From NCBI RefSeq assembly GCF_010015585.1, contig NW_022985086.1:179118-243117 (forward strand): 64,000 bases of DNA, read 5' to 3'. Positions 35,501 to 47,513 of the stretch are shown here, in pieces. The stretch is from Eremomyces bilateralis CBS 781.70 (Eukaryota; Ascomycota; Dothideomycetes; Eremomycetales; Eremomycetaceae). The translations under genes were made by a program, and so were the position numbers. The notes below the pieces were generated by a model. The model made no database searches and was not told where the DNA came from. It saw only the letters and a list, made by a program, of their open reading frames with translations. How positions within the stretch are numbered: position 1 is the stretch's first letter; every line of letters begins with the position of its first letter.

Positions 35501-35543
35501 TGATGATGAATGGCGGGTGGCAGAGCGGTCGTCATACGTGTAA
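32505..35543 (+). CDS. secreted alpha/beta hydrolase, prolyl-oligopeptidase-like (about 900 residues)
   Basis: Seven exons: 32505-32679, 32731-33383, 33469-33925, 33974-34099, 34154-34237, 34293-34909 and 34956-35543, giving 899 residues. The first intron uses a GC donor (G|GCATGC) and restores the reading IGTREAAWGSDPLEYHGGF. A signal peptide is clear (AIVWLVLLALYQC near residues 7-19). The N-terminal 400 residues are beta-rich. The catalytic part has HGAGVDADS (oxyanion region), the nucleophile elbow GHSNGG with Ser at about 467, Asp in RIDDNVP at about 547, and His in DRNHWFDG at about 577, so all three members of a serine-hydrolase triad are present. A 300-residue C-terminal extension follows. 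The last intron (donor GTCTGA) is the least certain; without it the protein would stop at 34915. Peptidase or esterase cannot be told apart. Confidence 0.85.
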
Positions 35544-36654
35544 GTTCTCCTACCTTGACAGGATAATAGAGATCATGGGGTCGGTGGTCAACAATGTCTT
35601 TCACTATTAGGGGCAATTCGTGTTGTTGTGTTTATCTATCACATTGTGTGTGATAGTCTCATGGTCTACATTCACCATCGGTCCCTCCAATCACTTGCTT
35701 TTCACCCATCTTGTGAATCATCCCATTTTGACCTCCTGAATAAGCCTATGCACCTAGGCACCCTCTCGTTGCCTACACATTGAATTTGAAGCCTCCCATC
35801 ACCTTTCACTCTTCTTCCGCCATCCTTTTCTCAATCTCCCTTCTTCCTCTCTCACCCACACCTCCCCCTCCCACACACACTTCAAAAGTCCTTCAAAATT
35901 CCCATCTCATCGCCTTCATCCCCTTTCCTTTTTCAACCATTAACCTCATCCATCTCGATCTAGCTGTTCGTAGCTAGCTCACTACTCGTCTATTTGCTAT
36001 CCTCTCCATTATTCAGGAGACGGTTGTCGTCAATTGGACGCGTGACCTACCGTCGTCACTCATCGGTGTTGACTTCCATTGAAGGAAGGAGCGCCTACGT
36101 CACAACACATTTCTCCCACCGATCCTCGAGACCGCAACTTCCTCCATAATCCATCACTTCCCGTCCAACCAGGAAAGAACCACACACTCTGCTCACCACG
36201 GCAGTCACTCCCTCTCCGTGTTGCTCATCGCCAACCCACTGCATCTTCATCTCCCTTCTCCTCTTCACTCGCGCAATCACCGTAAGTCTTATTGCTTCAT
36301 ATGCCAATCTCATCATCTTCGTTCGAGCTCGTCTGATTTCGTGGCTATCTATCCAGCAACGAGAATCTGTTCACTTTGAAAACATCACCCCCAATCCCGC
36401 GTCTATTCTGGTTATCCACGCTTTCCTTGTCTCCGTTGCGCTCTACTCTGAAAGGAGCGCATTGATCTGTCGCGTCGCATCGCGTCGCATCGCAATCGCA
36501 TCGCTGTTCGCTCATCGCGCGAAGTTACCGCGAGGAGAGAACGTTAACACGCAGCAGGCGCGTTCATCCCTGACCTTCGTGTTCACGAACGTCTACTTTC
36601 GCCAATTGGGAGCAGAAGCTTTGGATCGATCTATCAGTCTCTTCAATTGTCAAG
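35544..36654. other. promoter and long leader of the PUF gene
   Basis: About 1.1 kb. From 35800 onward the plus strand is C/T-rich, a common feature of highly transcribed fungal promoters and leaders. Small upstream frames occur (68 codons at 36079-36285), which could be uORFs if transcription starts early. A donor-like GTAAGT at about 36291 could begin a 5'-leader intron. A decamer repeat is listed separately. Confidence 0.5.
36471..36504. repeat. CGCGTCGCAT tandem repeat
   Basis: Two exact decamers (36471-36480 and 36481-36490) followed by the related CGCAATCGCATCGC. Lies 150-185 bases before the PUF ATG, within the probable mRNA leader. Confidence 0.85.
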
Positions 36655-39605
36655 ATGTCGCTGGAAGACTCTCCTACCCCGAAGCCCAAGTACAATCGTA
36701 CTGCCAGTGGATTCAGTGAGCTGAAGCTGCAGGATTCTGGTGTTGGCGAAGTGAGTTTCTGCCCTTTTGCTTCCTCTTAACACTCCCGCTCGCTTGCCCG
36801 AAGATCCATCACTTTACTACAGTCACTGATGTCCCGTCTCCAGATGATGGGTCCTCAAAACCCGGCTGTCTTGAGTGATACCACTAACTTCAGCCACCAT
36901 GGCATCCCCAACGGTCGCATTGCTGGCCTGAAGCAAGCCAAGTCCTTCTCTGCTGCTGATCAGGAGGAGCAAGTACGTTGATTGAGATCGGTTCGGATGG
37001 ATTCACAACTAACAGTCGTAGCAACTGCTCAATGCGCTCTATGCTCAAGCTACCGAGAAGTACAAGCAAGACAACCGCAGTGCGATGACCCAGGATGAAC
37101 TCCAGGCCTACGTCATCCCCCAGCGTCTCGGGTCGTTCCACCAAGCTGCTCCGAATGGTCAACCTCCTTTCACTTCCGCAAATGTTACTGCGGCGTCTAT
37201 GGGCGCTACCAGTGCTCCAGTGGGGGTCCAGCGCCAGGCTTCCTTCGGAGCGAACAAGAGTGACGACAAGGTTTCTCCGAATAAATCTCAACGCAGCGTG
37301 GAGGACTATGAAAAGGAGATCCTCAATTTGAAGTTGGCGTTGGCCAAAGCGCGAATCACTCAGCTTGAAGATGAGGCGAACACCTCCGAGTCGCATGTGA
37401 CCAAGCACACTTTGGAACAAATCGTCTCCGCTTCTGAATGTGATGGCGAAATTGTCAACGATCGGGGGCTGGACAACAGCAGCAAGCACACTTCTCCTAC
37501 TGACGCTGTTGGCATGCCGCCTTGGGGCAACACCCCGTTTCTCCCGAACAATGCGGCCCTTCCTGCACGTCCTACGAACCAGGCTCAGGGAATGCCTGCC
37601 AATGCGCTCAGGAATGCCCAGGTTAGTGCACATCATCGCGCAAACCGTGTCATGGGCCATGGGGCTAACGCTCCTAAGCAACAGGGTCGCTTCTCGCTCC
37701 CTTCCAAGCCGCCATTCACGGGTTATGTTCCTCAGCACAGTGGACCCTATTCCGCAGCCCAGAATGCGTGGACGTATGGTGGTATTCCCATGAATGTGCC
37801 ACGTGCTCCTGCCGCGATGATTGCGGCGACTGGTGTACCTGGGGCGAATCAGGTGATCGGTCGTGCTGCTCCTGCGTTCAGCGGCCAAGCCACCGGACGA
37901 GCGTTCCAAGGGCACTTCCCAGGAGTGAACAACGGCAACTTCGCTGGTGATCATCTGAAGTTCACTACTACCGACGAACTCCACGATGGACTCAACCAGG
38001 CAAGTGCTCAGTTCACGGCTCCACGTGACGCTATAGTCACCAAAGGATACACTGGCCCTATGCAGCCCAATTCCTACGCCATCACCTCTGCCCCGTTGTC
38101 CCAGCCCGTCGCTCCCTGGGATGTGGTGAGAGCTGATAGTAGTGCATCTGCTGACAAGGCCAAGGACCCTTGGGGTGGCTCTGCAGTACGTTTTATCGAA
38201 GTACAAAGTGATATAATCATTCACTAATGTGCCTTGCAGGACTCCGTCGATACCACTGCGGATGGGACGAAGTACGTCGCTCCCCATGAGCCTATCAACT
38301 ACCGTCTTCTTCTTGAGAAGAATGCCACCACGGACTGGAGGATCATTGTGGGGAAGATTGTCGATTTCAATGATCAACAGGCATCCATCTTCCTTCAACA
38401 GAAGCTCAAGTCTGGCACCGAGCAGCAGAAGCATGATATCATCGATGCTATCCTCGGCAGCGCGTATGGTCTCATGATCAATCGATTCGGCAATTTCCTC
38501 GTTCAGCGTTGCTTCGAACATGGCACGACCGATCAGATTCGTCGTCTTGCTGACAGCATCCGGGGAAATACCCTTACCTTGAGCCAGGATCCCTTTGGCT
38601 GCCATGTCATTCAAAAGGCATTCGACAGCGTCACCGAAGATTACAAGGCGCTGATGATTCATGAATTGCTTCGCAAGATCCCTGAGACGGTCACCCACCG
38701 CTATGCTTGCCATGTGTGGCAGAAGCTCTTCGAATTGCGCTGGAGCGGTTCCCCACCTCAGATCATGAAGTATGTCAATGATTCTCTTCGCACCATGTGG
38801 GACAAGGTTGCGATGGGTGAGACTGGCAGTCTCGTAGTCCAGAACGTCTTTGAGAATTGCCTTGAAGAGGACAAGGTATGCATGTCAACATCACTCAGTA
38901 GCGTCACATCACTGACTTCTCCAGCGTCCTTGCATCAATGAAGTTCTTGCCAGCATCGACATGATCTGCAAGGGCCAGTTTGGCAACTGGTGTATTCAGC
39001 ACATCTGTGAGCATGGCGCTACCGCCGACAAGGCGGCAGCCGTCGATCATGTCCTTGCCAACGCGAAGGATTACTCTCTTCACCAGTACGGCTCCAAAGT
39101 TGTTGAGAAGTGCCTCAAGATCAATGCCAACAACTTCATTGATCGCTACCTTGAGATCGTTTCTGAGCCTCGCGAGGACCGCGTCCGCATGCCTCTCATC
39201 GATAGTAAGTTTAACCGCCCTTCTTCACATAATTCGCGTCTAACATCCCTGCAGTCTCTTCTGATCAATTCGGCAACTATCTCATTCAGTACATCCTCCA
39301 GAACTGCACTTCTCGCCAGAGGGAGATTGTCTCCACTCATATTCGCAAGCATATGGTCAGCCTCCGTGGAAACAAATATGGTTCCCGAGTCGCCATGCTC
39401 TGCTGCAATCCGGCGAGCAACGTACGTCCATCTCCGCCTCTTGATGTTTTTGGTCCTCGTTATGGTCGGGGTTATCGTGGTCGGATGTACTAAAAACTAG
39501 GCCCAGCAGCAGTGGCACTCCCGACAGAACGGAGGTCAAAACGGAGGGCAAAACGGAGGCCAATCCCGCGGGGGTATGCATTCCCGCTCTTCTCACTTCA
39601 ATTGA
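36655..39605 (+). CDS. Pumilio (PUF) repeat RNA-binding protein
   Basis: Seven exons: 36655-36750, 36844-36972, 37022-38185, 38240-38875, 38925-39204, 39255-39421 and 39501-39605, all in phase, giving 858 residues. The N-terminal half is low complexity with one coiled-coil-like stretch (EDYEKEILNLKLALAKARIT). The C-terminal half has about eight PUM repeats, whose RNA-contact cores are visible: INRFGNFLVQRCFE, SQDPFGCHVIQKAFD, THRYACHVWQKLFE, AMGETGSLVVQNVFE, GQFGNWCIQHICE, HQYGSKVVEKCLK (S-x3-E, typical guanine reader), DQFGNYLIQYILQ and NKYGSRVAMLCC. Repeats three, four and eight have nonstandard contact residues, so the target may be shorter or relaxed. A QNGG triplet repeat and an RGG-like tail close the protein. 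PUF proteins bind 3' UTRs and repress or localise mRNAs. Which fungal PUF subgroup it belongs to is not settled. Confidence 0.92.
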
Positions 39606-40753
39606 CCGATTGGAGACGTACACCCATTCTCTTCTTTGATTTCATCCACCGGATACACTTCAGTCTCGACATCATCAAGCATAATCTATCCCCGAGGCCC
39701 CGCACAATGTCGAAAATCACAGTTCAAATCTCGCGGTCATCATATCAGCTCGAGAAGACCGCCAACTGTTCTCGAGTTCCAATCGTAGCGGAGCCTAGGG
39801 CATTTATCATTCGAACCCCGAATTTTCCGCCTTGAGGGATCTTTTTTCGATCTCGACTCGCAGCCTTTCGCCTGTAGATCTAACGGTGCCTTCTTCTACT
39901 TCATGCTTGGAGTTGCAATGCCTTCTTCTACGAAGCATCATCTTGCCAATCTTCCACCCCCAAGCATCTCACCGACATCATCCATGCTGAGAGCCCCTTT
40001 CTTTCTCATTATTTTCAAAATCCGACTTTGTTATCGTATGCTTTGCTGGTTTTTTCTTGCCCCTTTTCTCCCTTGCTTTCATCTATTCAATCCATGCAAA
40101 CAATGTGGTGGAGGTTCGCACCTGAAATCATCCTGAATGTCCCTCCGTTGTGGATGGGTTGTGGTTTGCGGAATGCTGTCGCCTGGAAACTGATCTTGGT
40201 AGTGGCTTGCCGTGTAGGAGGGAAGTAGACGTGGACATGTGTCAAAGGAAAAGCAACGGGAGGTTGTTCATCTACGGAAAAGAAGGAGGATCCGATTTGC
40301 GAAATGGCCGGATGGACTGATTACCTGCATGCACTCCTCTCGCTTTCTGATCACACAGGCACACCCCAATAATATTCCCAGTCATGTATGCACTTGTGTT
40401 AATGGAAAGGTTCGATTCTGCACTCCATGTACGACAAGGCACCTCAGCGCTTCTCATACATCATCGCAGACCCTTTTCCACTTTTCTTCGAATTCCTTTT
40501 CTTTTCAATCAAGCACAGACACAAAATAGCCCATTCATGTATCTTAATCAATACGAGCACACGTAGATTCTATTTCGCTGTGCAACTGCGATGCTGTGAC
40601 TGTTGGTTCTACCATTCCTGGCCACACGCCGCGGCGTCCTCATAACAACGATGCCTGTCCCTCCTTCATCGTTGTAGATCTATCTATATTACCTGACTTC
40701 CTGGCAGCGACATAGATTGCACGCATGGCACATCCACGAACTCCGGCTTTCTC
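39606..40753. other. convergent 3' region, PUF / permease
   Basis: The first 500 bases after the PUF stop are T/C-rich, consistent with a long 3' UTR. Several short plus-strand frames (up to 107 codons) have no motifs. No tRNA or other RNA gene recognised. Confidence 0.55.
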
Positions 40754-42543
40754 TCAAATTGTGAATCTGAAATTTGGGTCGCCCATCAATACCCTCTCGC
40801 CCCGGTCGCACTCCGCGTTGCAGCGGCGGAAGTATATAGTCATGACCCCGACGGTGATGACGATCAGGACGGACGCGCTGCGATAGATGATTAGCAACTC
40901 CTCAAACATTTTGGTCGCACGATTGCCAAATCAGTGGGAAGCCAGAGCAGTTCCGGGGACAGCGAGGGCGTTTAACTTACACAATACAGGCGATGAAACC
41001 CGGGAAGTAATCCGGTTTATCTTGTTGGCGGAAGATCAGCGCACCGATGATTCCACCGATGCCACCGAGGCCGGTCAGCGACGCGGAGCAGAACGCGCGG
41101 CGCCACTGTCCTCGAATATTGGTTCCCTAGTTCAACCGTTAGCACTCGTTTCCTATGTCTGGTCCGACACCTGAGCCTACATACCTGGTACGCAAACACG
41201 CTAGGAATGGTCGAGTTCGCCCCGCCAACCGACACGAACACGCCGAAATACCGTACCCACGGATTCTTTGCCCAGCCCATGATCGGCAGGCCGATCAGCC
41301 CGATGGTGGCGAGGATCACGATCGCGAGGCCGCGCTGGCGGTATTTGTCGCTGAGCCAGCCGGCGACATACATGAGGATGGCGGAGAAGAAGTACGGCGG
41401 CGCGGTGAGGCATTGGGCCTCGGCGACGCCGAAGCCGAGGGAGCTTTGGAGGATGATGGGGAGGGTGAAGGCGAAGGCATAGCCGAGGGCGGTGGTGAGC
41501 CTAGGAGGGAAAGTCAGCGAGATTGGAGGCACGAAGGGGGCAATTGCGCGTACATGAGGATGATGGGGAAGCCGTAGATGAACCACTCCGTGGCGGGCTC
41601 GAGGAAGCGCTTGATGGTGAACGGCTCCACCTCGACGTCGCCTCGATCGGCGTTGAGTCGAGCAGCGACAAATTCCAACTCGTCCCGCGTGAGGAACTTC
41701 CAAGATGGCCTTATCAACTCCTCATCGAGGAATTTCACAAGATACAGGAGGGCGAAAATTGCAATCCCGCCGGTAATAACACCTTCAATAATGAAGATCC
41801 TATGGATAAAGTCGTCAGTGGTTCATGTTCCATTCAGAACAAAACAGAAGGATGATCCATACCATCTCCATCCGCCGAGTCCCCCTCTGCCATCCAGCTG
41901 CTGCAAACCAAATGCAAGGATACCTCCGAGGGAGCCCACGCAGCTGCCAAGGAGGTAAAAGATTGAATAGCGACGCGAGCTCTCGACTGGATTCCATCGT
42001 CAGTGTATATGAAGTTTGGTCGGAACAGGTTGGTCACTCACATCGCGTGTACCACGTCGAGAGAAGGTACAGGCAACCTGGGAAGAAGCCACACTCAAGA
42101 GCGCCCAAAATGAGTCGCAGACCCAAAAGCGTCTGCCAATTCGGGGAAAATCCAGCACCAATGATGACAGAACCCCAGATCACACAGATCATTGGTAGGA
42201 ACCATCGCGGACCCATCCATCGACAGAGTAAAACCGCGAAAGGTTGCAGGGTGATATAAGTGATGAAGAAGCACATGTTGACCAGATTGTAGTTGTCCCC
42301 CTCCTCCATCTTCAGCTCGACATTCATGCCAGCAACGGCTGCGTTGGACAGGTTGTTACGGTCCAACAGGCAGATGGCGTACATGGCACCAAGCGCAGGG
42401 AGGAGGCGGAGGTCAATCTTGTGTCGAATTCTGGCCGCAAGCTTCTCGTCGAAGTCTTCGAGCTGTTGAGGGGGAGTTGATGACGCATCGTGCTTGACGT
42501 TCTCGACCTCCGCCGCGTATGTGTCTTTCTCCTCGACGCCCAT
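40754..42543 (-). CDS. MFS permease, allantoate/anion:cation symporter (Dal5-like) family
   Basis: Six exons on the minus strand: 42543-42042, 41986-41863, 41799-41554, 41500-41185, 41126-40981 and 40877-40754, all with GT..AG ends, giving 485 residues. The ACS-family marks are present: ICLLDRNNLSNAAVAGMNVE in helix 1, ITYITLQPFAVLLCRWMGPR, LGALECGFFPGCLYLLSTWY, then RRYSIFYLLGSCVG after the first intron, a central loop, and SDKYRQRGLAIVILATIGLI in the second half. About 12 helices in total. Members carry allantoate, ureidosuccinate, nicotinate, pantothenate, biotin precursors and other organic anions with protons across the plasma membrane. Substrate is unknown; the neighbouring FAD oxidase and isochorismatase suggest an aromatic or N-containing acid, which is inference. 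The C-terminus is unusually short after the last helix. Confidence 0.93.
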
Positions 42544-44367
42544 TGTGAATGACTAAGCCCAGGTATCGATAGATGATTGAAAAGATTGATGGGAGTGCTC
42601 GTCTTTAGAGATCAGTCAGGCAGCGAAGGCCCAGTTTATACTTACTCCTAATTAAGGGTTTAGATACTTCTCCGGAAACCTGATGACTTCGGACCATCCC
42701 CGCACAGCCAAGCCCTGGGGGAAGCGGAGAGGTGGATCTACTCCACCACGGCCTAGGATCTAGGTCCGGATAAGCTTGTCTAGATCTCTGTGGCGGTTTG
42801 GATAGCTTGTTCTATTGTTCCCCAGGTAGCGGAGGTCACAAACAGAATCCTAGCGTGGAGCTTATTCCCGATCTCATCGCGGGGAAATGTAGGATCAGAG
42901 CCAGCAGAAATGAGATATTTAGCTTCCTCCTGGACCATTGAGCAAACTCTGAGTTGATATACTGTATTAAGGGCTGGATGGAGCATTGATCACCAGGAGC
43001 TTGCACTATGAGGGGAATTCAAGGCCGGAATAGTTCGACTCTCGCATATCACTATTTCAAGCAAAGCAGGAACACGAATCAGAAGACATTTGGCCGTAGT
43101 GCGGAGATAACACGCTAGGGAACAACTAATACAGCTTTTCCAGCTACGGCCCAAAGGAAGGAATTTGCGGTAATACTAACCTTGGACAAGCCCGAGGTCA
43201 TCGGTTATCGCCTATTTTCCATGACGTGGATCGTTCGTAAAGGCATAAAGACCAACGACAAAACCGGAAATAAGAGCATCAAGAGGCAAACAGCGAGACA
43301 TATCGATCTGCTTCTAATTTCCATGCCGTGCTGCTGATGCACGAAATCACCCTTGCAGTCAGGCGAGCCAGGGGTAAAATCGGTAAACTTGGGGGGTCAC
43401 AACCGAAACATCGCGGCCAGCTGGAGCGGGGAAAGTCACGTGCGATCGTGACTTTGGTATGCCAACAACCCATTCCAAGGAATATCATCAAATAACGATT
43501 AAGAGACAATGAAGAGTCGTATAAACTTGGAAACGAGATGTCTTAAAATGAACAACAATCTAGGTTCGGATGTGGAGTCGGAAGCGCATCTTCTGCAAGT
43601 TAACTGCAACTTGTTGAACGGACTCGGAATCTGGCAGTTGAAGCACATGGACAACGCGTGTCCACGCCCTGAAACTGTGGATTGATGATGGCTGCTTTTA
43701 AGCACACAAGGCAACGATCGCCATCATGTCCAGACTAAGTGGTTTCGACTTTCAAGGACGATTCATGTTTACTGCGTAAGAGGTCGGACACTCCGAAAGA
43801 AAGACTGCAGAAAGGAGACAGGTTGAACTTGGAAATGATCAGCAAAGGAAAATGAGTGTAAGTATTTCTCCCTATGAAATCAACAGCAGACAGATGGATA
43901 TAAATACAGAAAGGACAGAATATGAAATAACGTTATGCATCATAATTCAGAAAGGTTGTCCACTATCCGAATTGGTAGATTCATACTCTAATTCCATAGA
44001 TTGCTGTCAACATAGCCTTGAATTCAATAGGTGATCCCAATCACGTGCCCACCATTCCCAAGCTAAAATTCCATAATTACTACGGAGTACATCTTCCCTA
44101 CGGTCATGTATTGTGAAACCATCTGTATAAGCCAATGAAACTCACTCAATGAATATATAATACGCCGCTAATTAGCTTAGTAAGCGACATAATCCGCTGT
44201 TGACAAAGATGACCCCCAACTCCACGTTCCAAAGTGCATTGGATTCTGTGGACGGACTTTTCGTCAATTCCATCATGGCGATGGCGTGAAGTTCGACGCC
44301 AGTGAGATAAATGCGATAAGATAAGGTTAAAGGCTCCTCCCTAGAAACCTAAGTCATCTCGAGTTCA
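42544..44367. other. 1.8-kb region between permease start and FAD oxidase stop
   Basis: Promoter of the minus-strand permease and 3' side of the minus-strand oxidase. No gene recognised. Near 42672-42694 an imperfect CCGGAA...TTCGG inverted motif lies 130 bases upstream of the permease ATG, of the kind bound by Zn2Cys6 regulators. A CACGTG box is at about 44043. A longer inverted repeat is listed separately. Confidence 0.5.
43432..43455. repeat. inverted repeat with 9-base arms (AAAGTCACG/CGTGACTTT)
   Basis: Arms at 43432-43440 and 43447-43455 match perfectly around the 6-base centre TGCGAT. The left arm plus centre also makes a TCACGTG box. It lies about 890 bases upstream of the permease start; a dimer-binding site is one reading. 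Confidence 0.8.
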
Positions 44368-46142
44368 CTACGGGTTGTACAACCTCCCGTCCTTCCCTTC
44401 CACGAACACGTCGCCGCCAACACATGGCATACACCACAGCGTATTTTTCGGATCATACTTGTTCTTCACCGCGAGCAGCTTCTCATAGTGTTCCCCACCG
44501 CCAAAGAACGTCCGCTTCCAGTCCACCTCCTCGGGATACGCCTCATTCAGATACGCCCCCTCGTTCGCGCTCAACGGTCCCATCGCCGCCACTGCCGCCT
44601 TCGCATCCATCCGCTGGACAATCATATGCATTACGCTCTCCCGCCACGCGGGGTTCAGCCCCACGTCCAGTTCCGCATTGCGAGCGACCTGCCCGCCGGA
44701 GTTGGGGTACGGAAGCACGGACACGCGGGAGGTGGCGAGGATCGTTTCGAGCATTTTACGGATCGCTGGGAGGTTTTCCTCGTTCATGGCGGAGCGGGCA
44801 ATCAGGCGGGAAGAGAAGAGCCCGACGCTGGTGAGCGCCTGGCGCTTGACACGTTGGTTGGTGGGCTCGCCGTACGTTTCGTAGAAGCTGCGCCGACCGA
44901 GCCCGCCGAAGCCGCCAAGGAGTCCTCCAAGAAGTCCGCCGGATGAAGCGGAGGCGGAGACTGTGGCGCCGTAGCTGCGCATTTTCGCGGCGATGGGGTT
45001 GAAGAAGGCGTTGATTTCTGCGGTGGTTTTTCCGGGTGCGTTGAGCATGCCGAAGTAGCTGGATGAGGACATAGTGGGGTAGCCGCTGAGGCCAAAATCG
45101 GTGATCTCGGGGAGTTTGGCCCACATGTAAGCAAGAGCATTGACGTATCCTGAGCCACGTCCGGAGATACGCAGCGTGAGGCCATTCATAGTAGGTTTAG
45201 GGTAGGTTCGCATCGTTGCACTGATCATGACCCCGAAGGTTCCGCCTCCACCGCCGCGGATGGCCCAGTAAAGGTCTGGGTAGGAGTTGGCATTAGCTGT
45301 GACGATGTCCCCGGATGGAAGCGCCACGACAGCTTCAAGGAGATTGTCGCATCCCATGCCATATTGGTTTGAGAGCGGACCGTGACCTCCGCCCATTGTC
45401 CAACCACCGGCAGCGCCCACAGTCTTTCCATAGAGTCAGTCTCGACGGTAGTATCTTGCTGCGATTCTAGACTTACCGTGTCAGCACCTGTAGTTACGAC
45501 ATGCCCATTCCGCTCTACAGTGGACGTCACTGACGTCCACGCCATACCGGCACCAATGGTTACAGCAGCTAACTTTGGGCCATTCGGAGCAGATCCATTT
45601 GAAGGCGCCCAGCTCGCCGTCCACTGCGCTCCGCGCATGTCTGTCGTCCATATATTGAGGCTTCCCGCGCCAGTATTCCTATAGCATCATCGTTATTCAG
45701 ATGTTCCATCTTTACCAATATATTGCAGACTTTCGGCTAAGGAGGCGGGTGTATATACCTCTCCATGAAATCGTGGCCCGTCCCCCTGACGGTCACCCGC
45801 AGGTTGTGCTCATTCGCGAACTTCAACGCATTGCCGATGTCCTGCCCATTTCGCGCCCGAAGCACATAGGACGGGGTGTCTTCAGATGTACAAGCCTCGA
45901 GACGGCCAGAGCCGCAGCGAGACAACTTGTTTCCGACAGCGGAATTCAGAGCGTCCCATTGCGCAGAGGTGGGAAACCCGGCGTTGCCTTCGTACTAACA
46001 GTTGTTATTTTGCTGAGACAATTGGTACCGCAACGGTTGGCTTGAGTATGATACGCACATTCTTTGCCAATGTTTGCCCTTGACCATTGACGACACCGGT
46101 CAGAGCTGCGAGAAGCAGCCCAGCTGCCGAAGGGAGTTTCAT
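44368..46142 (-). CDS. secreted FAD-linked oxidase, berberine-bridge-enzyme-like
   Basis: Four exons on the minus strand: 46142-46059, 45994-45759, 45678-45477 and 45423-44368, giving 525 residues. Signal peptide MKLPSAAGLLLAALTGVVNG. PCMH-type FAD domain: PSYVLRARNGQDIGNALKFA, then VTVRGTGHDFMERNTGAGSL, in which the His at about 102 is the usual 8-alpha-linked FAD residue. The GAAGGWTMGGGHGPLSNQYG segment lacks the Cys that gives a second covalent bond in bicovalent members, so a single covalent link is expected. C-terminal BBE motif: KNKYDPKNTLWCMPCVGGDV. Such enzymes oxidise alcohols, sugars or amines using O2 and are common in fungal secondary-metabolite clusters. A Gly-rich loop (GGLLGGLLGGFGGLG) near residue 330 is unusual. 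Divergent from the isochorismatase gene. Confidence 0.93.
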
Positions 46143-47513
46143 CGTAGCCGCAGGAATTGATGAATTGAATGAAAACCGAAAAGAACGAACGAACAATGAT
46201 CTATATCACCTTGGGTAGACTCGATTCTCAAAAGCTGAACGCCGAGAGCGGTATATGGAGCCATTGTTGCCCATCAATCTTCCCGAACTTTTCGGACCTA
46301 TAACAAGGCGGCAAATCGGCCCTAGACTTTAGATAGAGAGGTCCGAGGGAATAGGATCATAGTAAATGCAAGCAACAATAAGTATTAATAGTGTGATCTC
46401 GTATAAGCATATAGACGCAATGACACCGCTAAAGAGACAATTGGCTTGAATATGAGCGCGGATTTCAATAGATGAAATGAAAGACTGGGGGACTAGGTTT
46501 AGCGCGGATTCCCCTAATTCCACTACACTTCAGAGCAATATAAAATTGAATATACCGGTGACAGTGGAGAAGGGAGGTTGATTTAAATCTCTTGGCATTC
46601 CTGGCGGAACTTGGGTCGGGAGATGTCTTGATTGAACGTCAGATTCCCCAGATGTAATATTGGGAATCACTCGTCGGGAGCGAGGCGAGCGGGTCGAGCC
46701 TGGAAAATGTGTCTCATGACCAACCCCTTCTAAAAATCGATATGTGGAGCTCATTGCTTAGACTTTTAGCAAGGCATGGAGGAGAGAGTTATCTAACGTA
46801 GTTAAGAGAGTGACCCATTCCGGTGGAAGCTCCATGAGCCGGACCTCTCCTCTCCGGGCACAGAGCGACGTCAAAGGTATGATCCTGTCATCAGATTGGG
46901 TCTTTGACCACCATAATAAGCCGTTCTCATCGATATTCCATTGATATCTGGATATTAGCTCATATAGTATCGATGATGTTCGGCTGAAGGAGTGAAGCAG
47001 CCCTGTCAAGTGTGACCGTTTTGGCTGAGTATAAGAAATTCAGAATAGCAGCCCCTTGTCCCCCCCACAGTAAATGCTGTCCCTGTCTCAGGTGTGAAAT
47101 ATAATAGCGGATTCACTCAATCAGGTGATTGGTGCAGCGATACAGTGGGAAAACACCGTTAGATTCCAAAAGAGCGTAGATAGATTGTCCTTGATCCTTA
47201 TAGTAATGAGCGTAAAAACTCCAGGAATACGCCCATATTTAAGTTCTGTATACATTCGGTGGCCGTAGAGACCTTGATTTCCTCAAGACTAGCGAAAAAG
47301 CAAAGAATGAGGGGCTGGTAACATCGCGGGATGAATGATGTGCTGTCATAGTTGGGAATACGGGGTCACAGGTAGGAAACGGGAGGACCCTGAAATATAG
47401 AGACATCCTGGTCTCTAACATTAGGCACCAACAAATTCTTGACTGCCCACATTGATGGAGAGACAAGATATCGAGACTAAACTGGACATGAACAACCATT
47501 GCCAGCAGCCACA
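46143..47513. other. divergent promoter, FAD oxidase / isochorismatase
   Basis: Shared 1.4-kb upstream region. Two minus-strand frames (46758-47009, 83 codons; 46530-46754, 74 codons) lie end to end. The first contains LTSLCARRGEVRLMELPPEW, which looks protein-like but matches no family I know; they may be relics of a small gene. A zinc-cluster-type motif is listed separately. Confidence 0.5.
46283..46295. promoter_or_regulatory. CCG-N7-CGG inverted motif
   Basis: CCGAA, CTT, TTCGG: an inverted repeat with CCG/CGG ends, the type of site bound by fungal Zn2Cys6 dimers. It lies about 140 bases upstream of the FAD oxidase ATG. Short sites like this arise by chance, so it is a candidate only. 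Confidence 0.3.

Noticed and set aside
36890-38713. 607-codon minus-strand frame opposite the PUF gene
   Set aside because: It mirrors the third codon bias of the PUF exons, runs through its introns, contains no family motif, and the plus strand has a clear spliced gene.
40409-40425. GGTTCGATTC word like a tRNA B box
   Set aside because: No A box at the right distance and no cloverleaf could be drawn. A GGTTCGAAT word on the minus strand near 39808 failed for the same reason.
44088-44098. ACGGAGTAC word shared with 63295-63303
   Set aside because: Suspected transposon end, but no paired terminal repeat or target duplication around either copy.
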